A DNA stretch of 64,000 bases, taken from contig CAZDOK010000004.1 of assembly GCA_964507025.1 (NCBI GenBank), positions 220,309-284,308 on the forward strand, in the 5' to 3' direction. The position numbers and the translations under genes are program-made. Shown here piece by piece: positions 33,757-41,699 of the stretch (position 1 is its first letter; each line of letters begins with the position of its first letter). Below the pieces are notes generated by a model that saw only the letters and a program-made list of their open reading frames with translations, searched no databases and was not told the origin of the DNA. The stretch is from Amarobacter sp964507025 (lineage in GTDB: Bacteria > Chloroflexota > Dehalococcoidia > Tepidiformales > Tepidiformaceae).

Positions 33757-36700
33757 TCAGTTTTGCGGGATGTCCGAGAGCCGAAGGCTGAGCACCTTCG
33801 ACACGCCATCGCGTCCCATTGACACCCCGTAGATTGCATCGGCGACTTCGATCGTGCGCCGGTTGTGCGTCACCACGAGGAACTGCGTCTTCTCGGCGAG
33901 CTGCTTGAGCGCGCTTGTGAAGCGGCCCACGTTGGCTTCATCGAGTGCGGCATCGACCTCGTCGAGCACGCAGAACGGGGCGGGGTTCGCTGAAAGCAGG
34001 GCGAACAACAGCGCCACGGCGGTGAGCGAGCGTTCGCCTCCCGACAGGAGGCTGAGACTCTTGATCCGCTTACCGGGCGGCTGAGCTTCGATTTCGATGC
34101 CGGCATTCGCAAGGTCTTCGGGGTGGGTGAGGATGAGCGAGGCGGTACCGCCGCCGAAGAACGCCTGGAAGTACTCGCCGAAGCTGGCGTTCACGCGTTC
34201 GAACGTGGTGGTGAAACGCGTCCGGATTTCCTCATTGAGCTCGGAGATTGCCGTGCGAAGCTGGTCCTCGGCGTCGGTGAGGTCGCCCAGCTGGGTAGTC
34301 AGGAACTCGTGCCGCTCCTGGAACTCGCGGTAGTCTTCCGGCGCCTCGGCGTTGATGGCGCCGAGCCTTCGAATCTGCCGCCTGAGTTCCTCGATTCGCT
34401 CGCGCATGGCCTGCACGTCGATTTCGGCTCCGCCCTGGATGCGGGGCGCATGGAGCGCATCGACATCGAAGAGCGGGTCCGCGGCCATCGCCTCATCGAA
34501 CGCGACGATGCGGCCGCTGCGGTCGGGCGCGAGCCCTTCGCGCTCCATCTCCAGCCTGAGATGCTCGATGTGCTCCGTGGTGCGAGCGAGCTCCGCTTCG
34601 AGGTCCAATCGCTTGCGATCGATGGCCAGCAACTGTTCCTGGGCTTCGTTGTATTCGTCCTGGATCGTGCGTTCGTGGTTCTCCAGGCGGTGGAGCTCGT
34701 CGCGGTCGGGAGCGGCATCTTCCGCGTAGCGCGCCTGCTCGGCGCGAATCGTCTCCAGCTCGCGGGCAAGCTTGGCCAGGCGCTCATCGATGACGCTGGC
34801 TTCGAGTTCGAGGTTGCGGGCCTGGAGCCGCTTCGCCGCAATCTGGCTGTCGAGGCGCTCGATGGACTTCTCGTGCTGCTCACGCATGGCGAGCAGCGTT
34901 CGGCGCTCACCCTCGACCGACGCCAGCCGGGCGCTCGCCTCGGAGACTGCGCGCAGGGCCGCTTCCCGGCGGTCGGTGGCGGCGGTGAGTTGCGCTTCGA
35001 GCGACTCCACCTCCGAGCGGCGATCGTCGCGACGCTGCTGCAGCTGGCTGGCGGCAAGGGATGCCTGGGCGATCTGTGCCAATCGGCCGTCGCGTTCACG
35101 CTCGATATCCGTGCGCTTCGAACGGATGGCGTCCATGTCGCGTCGGAGGCGATGCAGACGCTCGCGCTCCCGTTCGAGGTCGTACCGGGCGCCTTCCAGT
35201 GCGCGCCGGGTCATTTCGTAATCGGCCTCAGCCTCGTGCGAGCGCTTCGCCACCTGGTCGATGGCCGCGCGAGCGTTAGCGATCCGTTCGGCGCTCACCT
35301 CGGTGCGCTTCCGGAGCTCCTCGATGCGCTCGGGGAGTTCCTCGAGTTCCCGCTGGCGGATGAACTCGCCCTCGTCGGCCCCTGTCGAGCCACCCGCCAT
35401 GACGCCGGTCTGTTCGATGTAGACGCCTTCGAGAGTGACCACCGATCCGAGTGCCCGGCGGATCATCCGGAGCCCGGCCTGCACGTCCTCGACCACAATG
35501 ACGCGGCCCAGGAGCGTATCGACCAGCGGCTTCATGCGCTGATCGCAGCGAACGAGTTTCGCCGCGACCCCGACCACGCCACGCTCCTTCTGGAGATTGA
35601 GCGGGTACACGTGGCGAACGGCGTCGAGGGGAAGGAACTGGGCGCGGCCCTGTTTGCGGCGTTGCAAGATAGCGATGGCATCGAGCGCAACCGCCTCGTT
35701 TTCGACGATCACGGCGTGGAGGCGCTGTTCGAGCGCGGCGTTGATCGCCACTTCGAGCCCTGCCGGGACCTTGAGCTGGCGGGAGAGCAGCCCGATGACG
35801 CCGGGGATCTCCGGCGGTTCGCCGAGGCTACCCGGTTCGAATTCCTCCATGAGCGCCTGGCCCATGATGAGGACGTTTCGCGTGCCTGCTGCGACACCAT
35901 CGTGCTCCGCCTGGACGCGGCGCAGCGCGTCGAGGCGGCCTTCGAGGTGGTCAAGCTCGCGCAGGTCATGGTTGCCAGCGGATTCGAACTCGCGAACCTC
36001 TTCCTGCACGCGCCCGAGCTGTTCGCGGGCGGCGTCGGCCGCGGCACGTGCGTCCTCCACGCGGACTTCGCCTTCCATCACGGCGGCACGCGCCTCGGCG
36101 AAGCGGCGGCCGTAGCCAATGAGCTCGACGATGACCTGCTTGCGGCGCGCGATGACCTGTTCCATCTCACGCTCGAGTTCAGCGATGCGGCGCTCGGCGT
36201 TTTCGATGTCGGATTGCATGGCGCTGGCACGACGGTCGTCGCCGTCGGCGCCATCGCGAAGCTCGCCAACGCGGCTGCGGAGGGCCGAGTACTCGCGCTC
36301 GGCGGCATCGAGTTCCTGCCGGCAGCGTTGCATAGCATCGCGAGCGCCTTCGGCCTCGCCCACCACCTCGATGCCACGGCGGCCATCGTCGACATCGGTC
36401 GAAGCAAGGGACATGCGCTCGCCTTCGAGTGCCTCAAGCTCGGCGCGGACTTCTTCGCGCCGGGCTGAGACCATGCCGTGGCGTTCGCGGTCCAGCGCCA
36501 CCGCCTGCTCGGTGGCGGCGAGGCGCTGTTCGATCTCCGTGCTCCGTGTATCTCGCCGGGAAATGGCATCGCGGCGCTTACGGATCTCCTCGGAAAGCGT
36601 TCGCAGCTGCTCGCGGAGCTGGGTGACACGCTGGGCCGCGGTGGCGTTTTCCGCGGTGCCCTGGTCGAGCGCCGCGCGGGCACGGACGAGGGTGTTCTGC

Positions 36701-37410
36701 GCCTCGTTCCAGAGGTGGCTGTAATAGGCCTTCAGGAGCTCGGTGAGTTCAGCACTGAGCCGCTTGTGTTCGGCGGCGCGCTCGGCCTGGCGGCTGAGCT
36801 GGGCCAGCCGCGGTTCGATCTCCTGGATAATGAGCGAGACGCGATCGATGTTGTCGCGCGTGGCGGCCAGGCGGTCCTGGGCCTCCCGGATCTTCATCCG
36901 GAACCGTTTCACCTCGGCCGCCTCGTCCAGGAACGAGCGCCGCTCATCCGGGGACATGCTCAGCACCTCATCGACGAGGCCCTGGCCCATGATGGAGTAG
37001 CTGTTCTGGCCCACATCGCCCTTCATGAGGAGGTCGATGACATCGCGGAGGCGGACCCGGGAGCCGTTCAGAAGGTACTCGGAGTCGCCATTCCGGTAGA
37101 CGCGGCGCGCGATCTCGACTTCCGCGAAATCGACCGGCAGCCAGCGCTCCTCGTTATCGAGGGTAAGCACCACCTCGGCCATGCCGACGGCGGCTCGCTC
37201 CTTCGTGCCTGCGAAGATGACGTCTTCCTGCTTTTTCGCCCGGAGGAGGCGCGTGCTTTGTTCGCCCAGCACCCAGCGAATGGCGTCGGAGACGTTGCTC
37301 TTGCCGGACCCATTAGGGCCGACCACGGCGGTCACGCCGCGCCCGTACTCGAACGTCGTGCGGTTGGCGAAGCTCTTGAAACCCTGGATGGAGAGCTTCT
37401 TGAGGTACAT
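33757..37410 (-). CDS. smc: Chromosome segregation ATPase SMC
   Basis: 1217 residues, full bacterial SMC length. N-terminal Walker A is GPNGSGKSNVSDAIRWVLGE. The coiled coils flank a hinge near residues 520-660 (IPGVIGLLSRQLKVPAGLEV). The C-terminal head has the ABC signature LSGGERSLTAVALLFALL and Walker B PAPFCVLDEVDAALDEANV. It folds and segregates the chromosome with ScpA/ScpB, which are not in the window. It starts three bases after the rnc stop, so rnc-smc are co-transcribed. Confidence 0.97.
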   Translation of the reverse strand: MYLKKLSIQGFKSFANRTTFEYGRGVTAVVGPNGSGKSNVSDAIRWVLGEQSTRLLRAKKQEDVIFAGTKERAAVGMAEVVLTLDNEERWLPVDFAEVEIARRVYRNGDSEYLLNGSRVRLRDVIDLLMKGDVGQNSYSIMGQGLVDEVLSMSPDERRSFLDEAAEVKRFRMKIREAQDRLAATRDNIDRVSLIIQEIEPRLAQLSRQAERAAEHKRLSAELTELLKAYYSHLWNEAQNTLVRARAALDQGTAENATAAQRVTQLREQLRTLSEEIRKRRDAISRRDTRSTEIEQRLAATEQAVALDRERHGMVSARREEVRAELEALEGERMSLASTDVDDGRRGIEVVGEAEGARDAMQRCRQELDAAEREYSALRSRVGELRDGADGDDRRASAMQSDIENAERRIAELEREMEQVIARRKQVIVELIGYGRRFAEARAAVMEGEVRVEDARAAADAAREQLGRVQEEVREFESAGNHDLRELDHLEGRLDALRRVQAEHDGVAAGTRNVLIMGQALMEEFEPGSLGEPPEIPGVIGLLSRQLKVPAGLEVAINAALEQRLHAVIVENEAVALDAIAILQRRKQGRAQFLPLDAVRHVYPLNLQKERGVVGVAAKLVRCDQRMKPLVDTLLGRVIVVEDVQAGLRMIRRALGSVVTLEGVYIEQTGVMAGGSTGADEGEFIRQRELEELPERIEELRKRTEVSAERIANARAAIDQVAKRSHEAEADYEMTRRALEGARYDLERERERLHRLRRDMDAIRSKRTDIERERDGRLAQIAQASLAASQLQQRRDDRRSEVESLEAQLTAATDRREAALRAVSEASARLASVEGERRTLLAMREQHEKSIERLDSQIAAKRLQARNLELEASVIDERLAKLARELETIRAEQARYAEDAAPDRDELHRLENHERTIQDEYNEAQEQLLAIDRKRLDLEAELARTTEHIEHLRLEMEREGLAPDRSGRIVAFDEAMAADPLFDVDALHAPRIQGGAEIDVQAMRERIEELRRQIRRLGAINAEAPEDYREFQERHEFLTTQLGDLTDAEDQLRTAISELNEEIRTRFTTTFERVNASFGEYFQAFFGGGTASLILTHPEDLANAGIEIEAQPPGKRIKSLSLLSGGERSLTAVALLFALLSANPAPFCVLDEVDAALDEANVGRFTSALKQLAEKTQFLVVTHNRRTIEVADAIYGVSMGRDGVSKVLSLRLSDIPQN

Positions 37411-37413
37411 GTG

Positions 37414-38133
37414 CTAGCCCTCCTCCCGCGATTGGGCGGTGAGCCAGGCGACGGCTTCCTGGGCAGCCTGTTGCTGTGCCTCACGCTTGCTCCGACCCTC
37501 GCCCCTTCCGAGGGTCTCACCAGCGATTCGCACTTCAACCACGAACCGGCGGGCGGGTGAGCCGGCCGCATCCTCAACCGTCACATATTCCGGTGGTTCG
37601 TGCCAGCGCGCCTGGACCATGTGCTGCAACGAGCTCTTCGCGTCGACACGGGCGCCATGGCGCCGGGTCGCCTCGAGCTCGGGCTTGAGGAGCCGGCGCG
37701 TGAGTGCCCGGGCGGCACGATAGCCGTGCGCGCGGTAGACGGCGCCGATGAGCGCCTCAAGCGCGCCCGCGAGATTGCGGTCCCGGTTGCGGCCGCCCGC
37801 CGCTTCTTCCCCCCGCCCGAGAACCAGGTGGTCACCCAGTTTCAGGCGGGCGGCGACCTTAGCGAGGCTGGTACCGCGAACGATGTCCGCGCGCATCCGC
37901 GTGAGCTCGCCCTCGCCTGCGTTGGGGAATGACTCGAAGAGCAAGGACGCGATGACCATGCCAAGGACGGAGTCGCCGAGGAACTCCAGCCGCTCATTGG
38001 AGACCGCGGAAGCGTCGGCCTCGTTCAGATAAGAGGCGTGGGTGAGTGCCTGGCCGAGGAGGTCTTCGGGCAGTGGCCGAACGCCGAGGCGTGCCACGAG
38101 TTCCGCGTTGTCCGTCGAGGTGGCCAGCGCCAC
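37414..38133 (-). CDS. rnc: Ribonuclease III
   Basis: 239 residues: RNase III domain with NERLEFLGDSVLG (first two catalytic acids present) and a dsRNA-binding domain at the C-terminus (SSLQHMVQARW, SKREAQQQAAQEA). The second motif reads LAGALEALIGAVYRA. Relative to the usual LAD-x2-EA, the metal-binding Asp (E. coli D114) is Gly, codon at 37765-37767, while the catalytic Glu three residues later is kept (37756-37758). It processes rRNA and structured RNAs. GTG start at 38133. Confidence 0.93.
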   Translation of the reverse strand: MALATSTDNAELVARLGVRPLPEDLLGQALTHASYLNEADASAVSNERLEFLGDSVLGMVIASLLFESFPNAGEGELTRMRADIVRGTSLAKVAARLKLGDHLVLGRGEEAAGGRNRDRNLAGALEALIGAVYRAHGYRAARALTRRLLKPELEATRRHGARVDAKSSLQHMVQARWHEPPEYVTVEDAAGSPARRFVVEVRIAGETLGRGEGRSKREAQQQAAQEAVAWLTAQSREEG

Positions 38134-38198
38134 GTACCCTCCCGCCCGTCTGCGCCGGGCACGGCCACCGTCGCGGCCGCAAAGGAATTGCTAAAGCG

Positions 38199-38210
38199 CT
38201 ATGATCATAG
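38199..38210 (+). promoter_or_regulatory. Possible -10 element within a 12-bp palindrome, upstream of the zinc-finger genes
   Basis: CTATGATCATAG is a perfect palindrome. Its TATGAT is a good -10 match for rightward transcription, with no clear -35 at the expected distance. If transcription starts near 38212, the ATG at 38201 cannot be the start of the next gene, which favours ATG 38243. The region also separates rnc (leftward) from these genes, so a divergent regulatory role is possible. Evidence is by eye only. Confidence 0.35.
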
Positions 38211-38242
38211 GGAGGTCGTTCCGCCCGAGTCAAGGTTGCAGT

Positions 38243-38644
38243 ATGCTCGCGACAGGTTCAGCGATGGTACATGGGACAGCGTCTGAGGCGTGCAGCGTGT
38301 GCGGGCTCGAGGTTGCCATTCACATGGAGGCCTGGTGCAACACGTGCGGGCTGCTCTATCACTTGAACCAGCGGGCCGATCTCGCCGGGGATGACTGCGG
38401 GCAGGTGTGGATCAATGAAGAGCACCTGGCGCTGGAGTTCGCATGTAACACGTGCCTGAACCCGGTCCCCGCGGGGCTCGACGACGTGCTCGACACGGGT
38501 GAGGCCGCCCTGGTTGCGGGTCTGCCGGAAGCAAGCCTCATCGAAGCCGTGAGCCTCGGACAGGTGAAGCACCGGCGAACCGGAAGCGGGACGCTGCTGT
38601 TCCGGCGGGGAGACATTCTCGACTTCATCCAGGGGCAGCGATGA
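38243..38644 (+). CDS. C4HC3 cross-brace zinc finger protein with C-terminal DNA-binding-like segment
   Basis: 133 residues from ATG 38243 (AAGG upstream; ATG 38201 and 38264 are alternatives). The cysteine/histidine order is C-x2-C-x11-C-x2-C-x4-H-x11-C-x15-C-x2-C (CSVC, CNTC, H, C, CNTC), the pattern of PHD/RING-type binuclear treble clefs. The last ~35 residues, KHRRTGSGTLLFRRGDILDF, resemble the excisionase/MerR-like wing-helix end. The product is probably soluble and binds a protein or DNA partner. The next gene encodes a shorter protein with the same spacing. Function unknown. Confidence 0.7.
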   Translation: MLATGSAMVHGTASEACSVCGLEVAIHMEAWCNTCGLLYHLNQRADLAGDDCGQVWINEEHLALEFACNTCLNPVPAGLDDVLDTGEAALVAGLPEASLIEAVSLGQVKHRRTGSGTLLFRRGDILDFIQGQR

Positions 38645-38871
38645 ACGATGCCTGCTGTTGCGAATGCAAACAGCGGATCGGCTCTCGCAGCGCGCTCATC
38701 TGCGCTGACTGCGGTGGACTCTTCCATTACCCCGATTCCCGCATCAACGAGGCGGGCCGGGCTTGCGGAGTGCATGTGATCGGATTCCGGAACCTGCTCG
38801 GGCGCGATGTGGTGCCCTTCTGCCTGCGCTGCGACATGGCGTTCCGCCTGCGCTACGGGATCCCCTCGTGA
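38641..38871 (+). CDS. C4HC3 cross-brace zinc finger protein, small paralogue
   Basis: 76 residues, essentially one zinc-finger domain. The order is C-x2-C-x11-C-x2-C-x4-H-x12-C-x18-C-x2-C (CEC near residue 9, CADC, H29, C42, CLRC at 61-64). The first two spacings (x11 and x4) are identical to the upstream protein, and both share CxxCGxLxH. ATG 38641 overlaps the upstream stop (ATGA) and the TGA overlaps the next gene's GTG. Prokaryotic RING-like domains of this kind are known; whether this one binds a conjugation enzyme, lipid or nucleic acid is not visible. Confidence 0.7.
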   Translation: MNDACCCECKQRIGSRSALICADCGGLFHYPDSRINEAGRACGVHVIGFRNLLGRDVVPFCLRCDMAFRLRYGIPS

Positions 38872-39188
38872 GCACGCGCAAGCGGCGCACCCGCCAGCAG
38901 GTGCAGGGGGCTCCCCCTGCCCAGGGGGCAGCCACGGCGGCGCCGCGGACGACCCCGATGCCCGACTGGAAGTGGCGGACGTTTCCCGTGTTTTTCGCGT
39001 TTGCGCTGGGAGGCTTCGCCGGGCTCTACATGGGGATTTTCTCGGCCGAGAGTTCAGGTTTCTTCGTCTTCGCCTCGGCGTTTTGGGCCGTGCTCCTGGG
39101 CCTGGGATTTTCGCGGTTCACCACGCGCTGGATCATGAGCCGGCAGTGGGCGCAGCGCCGGGCGGAAGCCAAACGGGCAAAACGTTGA
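38868..39188 (+). CDS. Small membrane protein, two helices
   Basis: 106 residues: a basic, Pro/Gln/Ala-rich N-terminus (TRKRRTRQQVQ), two membrane helices (FFAFALGGFAGLYMGIF and FFVFASAFWAVLLGLGF) and a basic tail ending QRRAEAKRAKR. Overlapping start GTG 38868 couples it to the zinc-finger gene. The arrangement suggests a membrane anchor for the zinc-finger proteins, which is inference. I do not recognise a family. Confidence 0.6.
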   Translation: MSTRKRRTRQQVQGAPPAQGAATAAPRTTPMPDWKWRTFPVFFAFALGGFAGLYMGIFSAESSGFFVFASAFWAVLLGLGFSRFTTRWIMSRQWAQRRAEAKRAKR

Positions 39189-39234
39189 GGCGGCACAAGG
39201 GCCCGCGGCGCTCGTGAAGATACGCCCGAAATAC

Positions 39235-39255
39235 TTCGTGTAGGGTTGACACGAA
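39235..39255. promoter_or_regulatory. Operator-like inverted repeat 1 upstream of nadA
   Basis: Arms TTCGTGT and ACACGAA separated by seven bases. A TTGACA hexamer (39246-39251) lies inside it and could be a -35 box, so a bound regulator would block transcription. It shares the form and spacing of repeat 2. Confidence 0.5.
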
Positions 39256-39283
39256 CTCCCTCTCGTGGCACTTTGTTCGTGCT

Positions 39284-39308
39284 ACTTAGTGTAGGTTCGA
39301 CACTAAGT
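39284..39308. promoter_or_regulatory. Operator-like inverted repeat 2 upstream of nadA
   Basis: Nine-base perfect arms ACTTAGTGT and ACACTAAGT with a seven-base spacer. The right arm ends two bases before the nadA ribosome site, so binding could also occlude translation start or elongation. Its centre is 51 bp from that of repeat 1, close to five helical turns. A third imperfect repeat (GTGGCAC, seven bases, GTGCTAC) lies between them at 39265-39285. Confidence 0.5.
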
Positions 39309-39322
39309 TAGGAGGGATGCCA

Positions 39323-40540
39323 ATGACCGCAGTAGTGCGCCCGACCGTTTCGGAATACGCCGAACTGCTCGCGAAGTACACCGACCCCGACACGTGTCCG
39401 ACGGACTCGCTGGAGCCCCTGCCGCTGATCGAGGAACCGGCATTCGTGAGCTGGCAGCAGGACATTCCCCGCGCCTACCTGGAGATGAGCCCCGAGGAAC
39501 TCGACCGGCGAATCGCCATCGCGCGGGCGGTGCTCGGGAAGAAGCTGGTGGTGCTGGGACACCACTACCAGCGGGATGAGGTCATCAAGTACGCGGACTT
39601 CACGGGCGACAGCTTCAAGCTGGCCCGGATTGCCGCCGACCAGGAAGACGTCGAGTACGTGCTCTTCTGTGGCGTGCATTTCATGGCGGAATCGGCGGAC
39701 ATCCTCACCGACGAGAAGGTAAAGGTGATCCTGCCGAACATGGCGGCCGGATGCTCGATGGCCGACATGGCCGACCCGGACGACGTGTACGCGGCCTGGG
39801 AAGAAATCCACGAGATGATCGGCGACGACGCGAGCGTCGTGCCGGTCACCTACATGAACAGCGCGGCGAGCCTGAAGGCGTTCGTCGGCGAGCGCGGCGG
39901 GCTCGTTTGCACGTCGAGCAACGCCGAGAAAGCGCTCGCATGGGCGTTCGAACGGGGCGAGAAGATCCTCTTCTTCCCGGACCAGCACCTGGGACGCAAC
40001 ACCGGCTATGCGATGGGCATCCCGCTCGACGAGATGGTGCTGTGGAACTGGCGTCTCCCGAATGGCGGAACCACACCTGAGCAGCTTCGCAAGGCAAAGA
40101 TCATCCTCTGGCAGGGTCACTGCAGCACCCACCAGCGCTTCAGCGTCGAGCAAATCGAAAAGGCCCGCCGCGACTTCCCCGGCATCAACGTCATCGTGCA
40201 TCCGGAGTGCAAGTGGGACGTCGTCCAGGCGGCAGACATGAATGGCTCAACCGAGAAGATCCTCAAGGCCATCAGCGAGGCGCCGGCCGGGACTGCCTGG
40301 GCAGTTGGCACGGAAATCAACATGGTCAACCGCCTCGCGCACCAGAACCCGGACAAGACGGTCTTCTGCCTCGACCCCGTCGTGTGCCCCTGCAGCACGA
40401 TGTACCGCATCCACCCGGCATATATCGCCTGGGTCCTGGAGGGCCTCGTCCAGGGGCAGGTGGTCAACGAGATCACGGTCGACCCGGAGACACGGAAGTG
40501 GTCGCTGGTCGCCCTCGAGCGGATGCTGGCGTTGCCCTGA
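39323..40540 (+). CDS. nadA: Quinolinate synthase NadA
   Basis: 405 residues. Condenses iminoaspartate with dihydroxyacetone phosphate to quinolinate in de novo NAD synthesis, using a [4Fe-4S] cluster. Cysteine contexts are FCGVHFMAE, VCTSSNAEKAL and VVCPCSTMYR; substrate motifs GHHYQRDEV, NMAAGCSMADMA and IVHPECKWDVV are present. The start is ATG 39323: GGAGGG at 39311-39316 is immediately adjacent to ATG 39317 but six bases from 39323. nadB and nadC are not next to it. The two palindromes upstream suggest regulation by a NAD-sensing repressor. Confidence 0.95.
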   Translation: MTAVVRPTVSEYAELLAKYTDPDTCPTDSLEPLPLIEEPAFVSWQQDIPRAYLEMSPEELDRRIAIARAVLGKKLVVLGHHYQRDEVIKYADFTGDSFKLARIAADQEDVEYVLFCGVHFMAESADILTDEKVKVILPNMAAGCSMADMADPDDVYAAWEEIHEMIGDDASVVPVTYMNSAASLKAFVGERGGLVCTSSNAEKALAWAFERGEKILFFPDQHLGRNTGYAMGIPLDEMVLWNWRLPNGGTTPEQLRKAKIILWQGHCSTHQRFSVEQIEKARRDFPGINVIVHPECKWDVVQAADMNGSTEKILKAISEAPAGTAWAVGTEINMVNRLAHQNPDKTVFCLDPVVCPCSTMYRIHPAYIAWVLEGLVQGQVVNEITVDPETRKWSLVALERMLALP

Positions 40541-40542
40541 AC

Positions 40543-41196
40543 TCAGTTCCCGGCGCCGAGCGCACCGAACTTCTTCCGCCGATGATCGATGACCTCCTCG
40601 CGAGTACGCGTGAGGAGGTCATCGATCATTTCGGCGAGGTGGGCCACTCGCTCGGCCGCCGGCCCGATTTCCAGCAGCCGCTGTTTCGCCTCCTCTTCGA
40701 CCTGGAGCCATGGGCCAAGGAAGTTGACCAGCTCGTGGGGGCCCTCCGGCAGGCGCAGGCCTTGCGCCCACTGGTCGGTGAGCGAGAGCGCCATGCGGAA
40801 GTAGGTGGGGAAGGTCGTGCGGACGGTCTCGATGGCCGCCTGGAGGTTGGGAGTGAGCGGTTCGGGCTCATCGCGCACGAATTCGACCTCACCGAAGGGG
40901 TAGGGCCGTGGCGGGAGCAGCCGCACAAGCCGAAAGCGATGCGCGCCACGAGCGGTGAGCACGAAGCGCCCTCCCTCGACCTCCTGGCATTCCTCGATGC
41001 GGGCGGTGGTGCCGAAATCGTGAGGAATGGCCCCACCACCAACCTCCTCACCCTGGCGGATCAGAAGCACGCCGAACTCGCCCCCCGAAGCGAGCAGTTC
41101 GCGGACCATTACGCGGTAGCGCTCTTCGAAGATACGCAGCGGCAACTCCATCCCGGGAAACAGGACCGTGCGCAACGGAAAGAGCGGCAGTTCCAC
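40543..41196 (-). CDS. Lon protease N-terminal-domain protein (peptidase S16 substrate-binding domain)
   Basis: 217 residues, a stand-alone Lon N-domain without ATPase or protease. Markers are LPLFPLRTVLFPGMELPLRI, IFEERYRVMV, FGVLLIRQGEEV and IGTTARIEE-type strands followed by a helical C-terminal bundle. Such proteins may bind unfolded clients or act in protein quality control; the specific role is unknown. GTG 41196 follows GGAGGGGG. It is two bases from the nadA stop and convergent with it. The last ~20 codons include a perfect inverted repeat. Confidence 0.85.
   Translation of the reverse strand: MELPLFPLRTVLFPGMELPLRIFEERYRVMVRELLASGGEFGVLLIRQGEEVGGGAIPHDFGTTARIEECQEVEGGRFVLTARGAHRFRLVRLLPPRPYPFGEVEFVRDEPEPLTPNLQAAIETVRTTFPTYFRMALSLTDQWAQGLRLPEGPHELVNFLGPWLQVEEEAKQRLLEIGPAAERVAHLAEMIDDLLTRTREEVIDHRRKKFGALGAGN
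40582..40629. repeat. 18-bp perfect inverted repeat inside the Lon-domain gene
   Basis: Left arm 40582-40599 and right arm 40612-40629 are exact reverse complements, with a 12-base interval. It begins 42 bases after the nadA stop and lies within the 3' coding end of the opposite-strand gene, where it encodes MIDDLL and EEVIDH. It is not followed by a T run. It could be a bidirectional transcript end for convergent genes. Confidence 0.7.
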
Positions 41197-41214
41197 GGAA
41201 CCCCCTCCGGTGGG

Positions 41215-41685
41215 CTACCTCCGGGACCGCAGCCAGCTTTCGAGCTCGGGCTGGTGCTCTTCGAAATGGTGGATGCCTGCCCCGTGGAGCAGGCGATTAC
41301 CGATGAGTGGACGTCCGCGTTCCGGGTCTTCGCCATAGAGCGAATCGGGGAGCGACTCTGCCGCCGACCGGTAGGCCTGGAAAGCGGCATCCCACGCAGT
41401 CAGGGCGGCCCGACCCGGCTTCGCATCCAGAGCGAACTTCTCGTTCCAGGTATCGGCGTTGGAGTAATCCACGCCCTCCGGCGTGGGCCGTTCCCCGCGG
41501 GCGACGCGCTGGATAGCGCCGGTCATCTCACGGTACCAGCCTTCCATGTGCGCCAGGCACTGGGAGAGGTTCCAGGTCCCGAGCCATGTCTCGGCATAGG
41601 CCGCATCGCCGAGTTCGGCGATCGGTGCACGAAATGCCCGGTATCCCGCATCAAGCGCAGCCAGCGCCTCCGCCTTCGTTGCCAT
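41215..41685 (-). CDS. DinB/ClbS-DfsB-like four-helix bundle protein
   Basis: 156 residues. The N-terminal helix (EALAALDAGYRAFRAPIAEL), the QCLAHMEGWYREM segment with a histidine, and the C-terminal GAGIHHFEEHQPEL with further histidines resemble the DinB/DfsB metal-binding four-helix fold. These proteins include thiol transferases and damage-response factors; the role here is not known. It lies 18 bases upstream of the Lon-domain gene and is probably co-transcribed with it. Confidence 0.7.
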   Translation of the reverse strand: MATKAEALAALDAGYRAFRAPIAELGDAAYAETWLGTWNLSQCLAHMEGWYREMTGAIQRVARGERPTPEGVDYSNADTWNEKFALDAKPGRAALTAWDAAFQAYRSAAESLPDSLYGEDPERGRPLIGNRLLHGAGIHHFEEHQPELESWLRSRR

Positions 41686-41699
41686 TGGAACCCCCCTCT

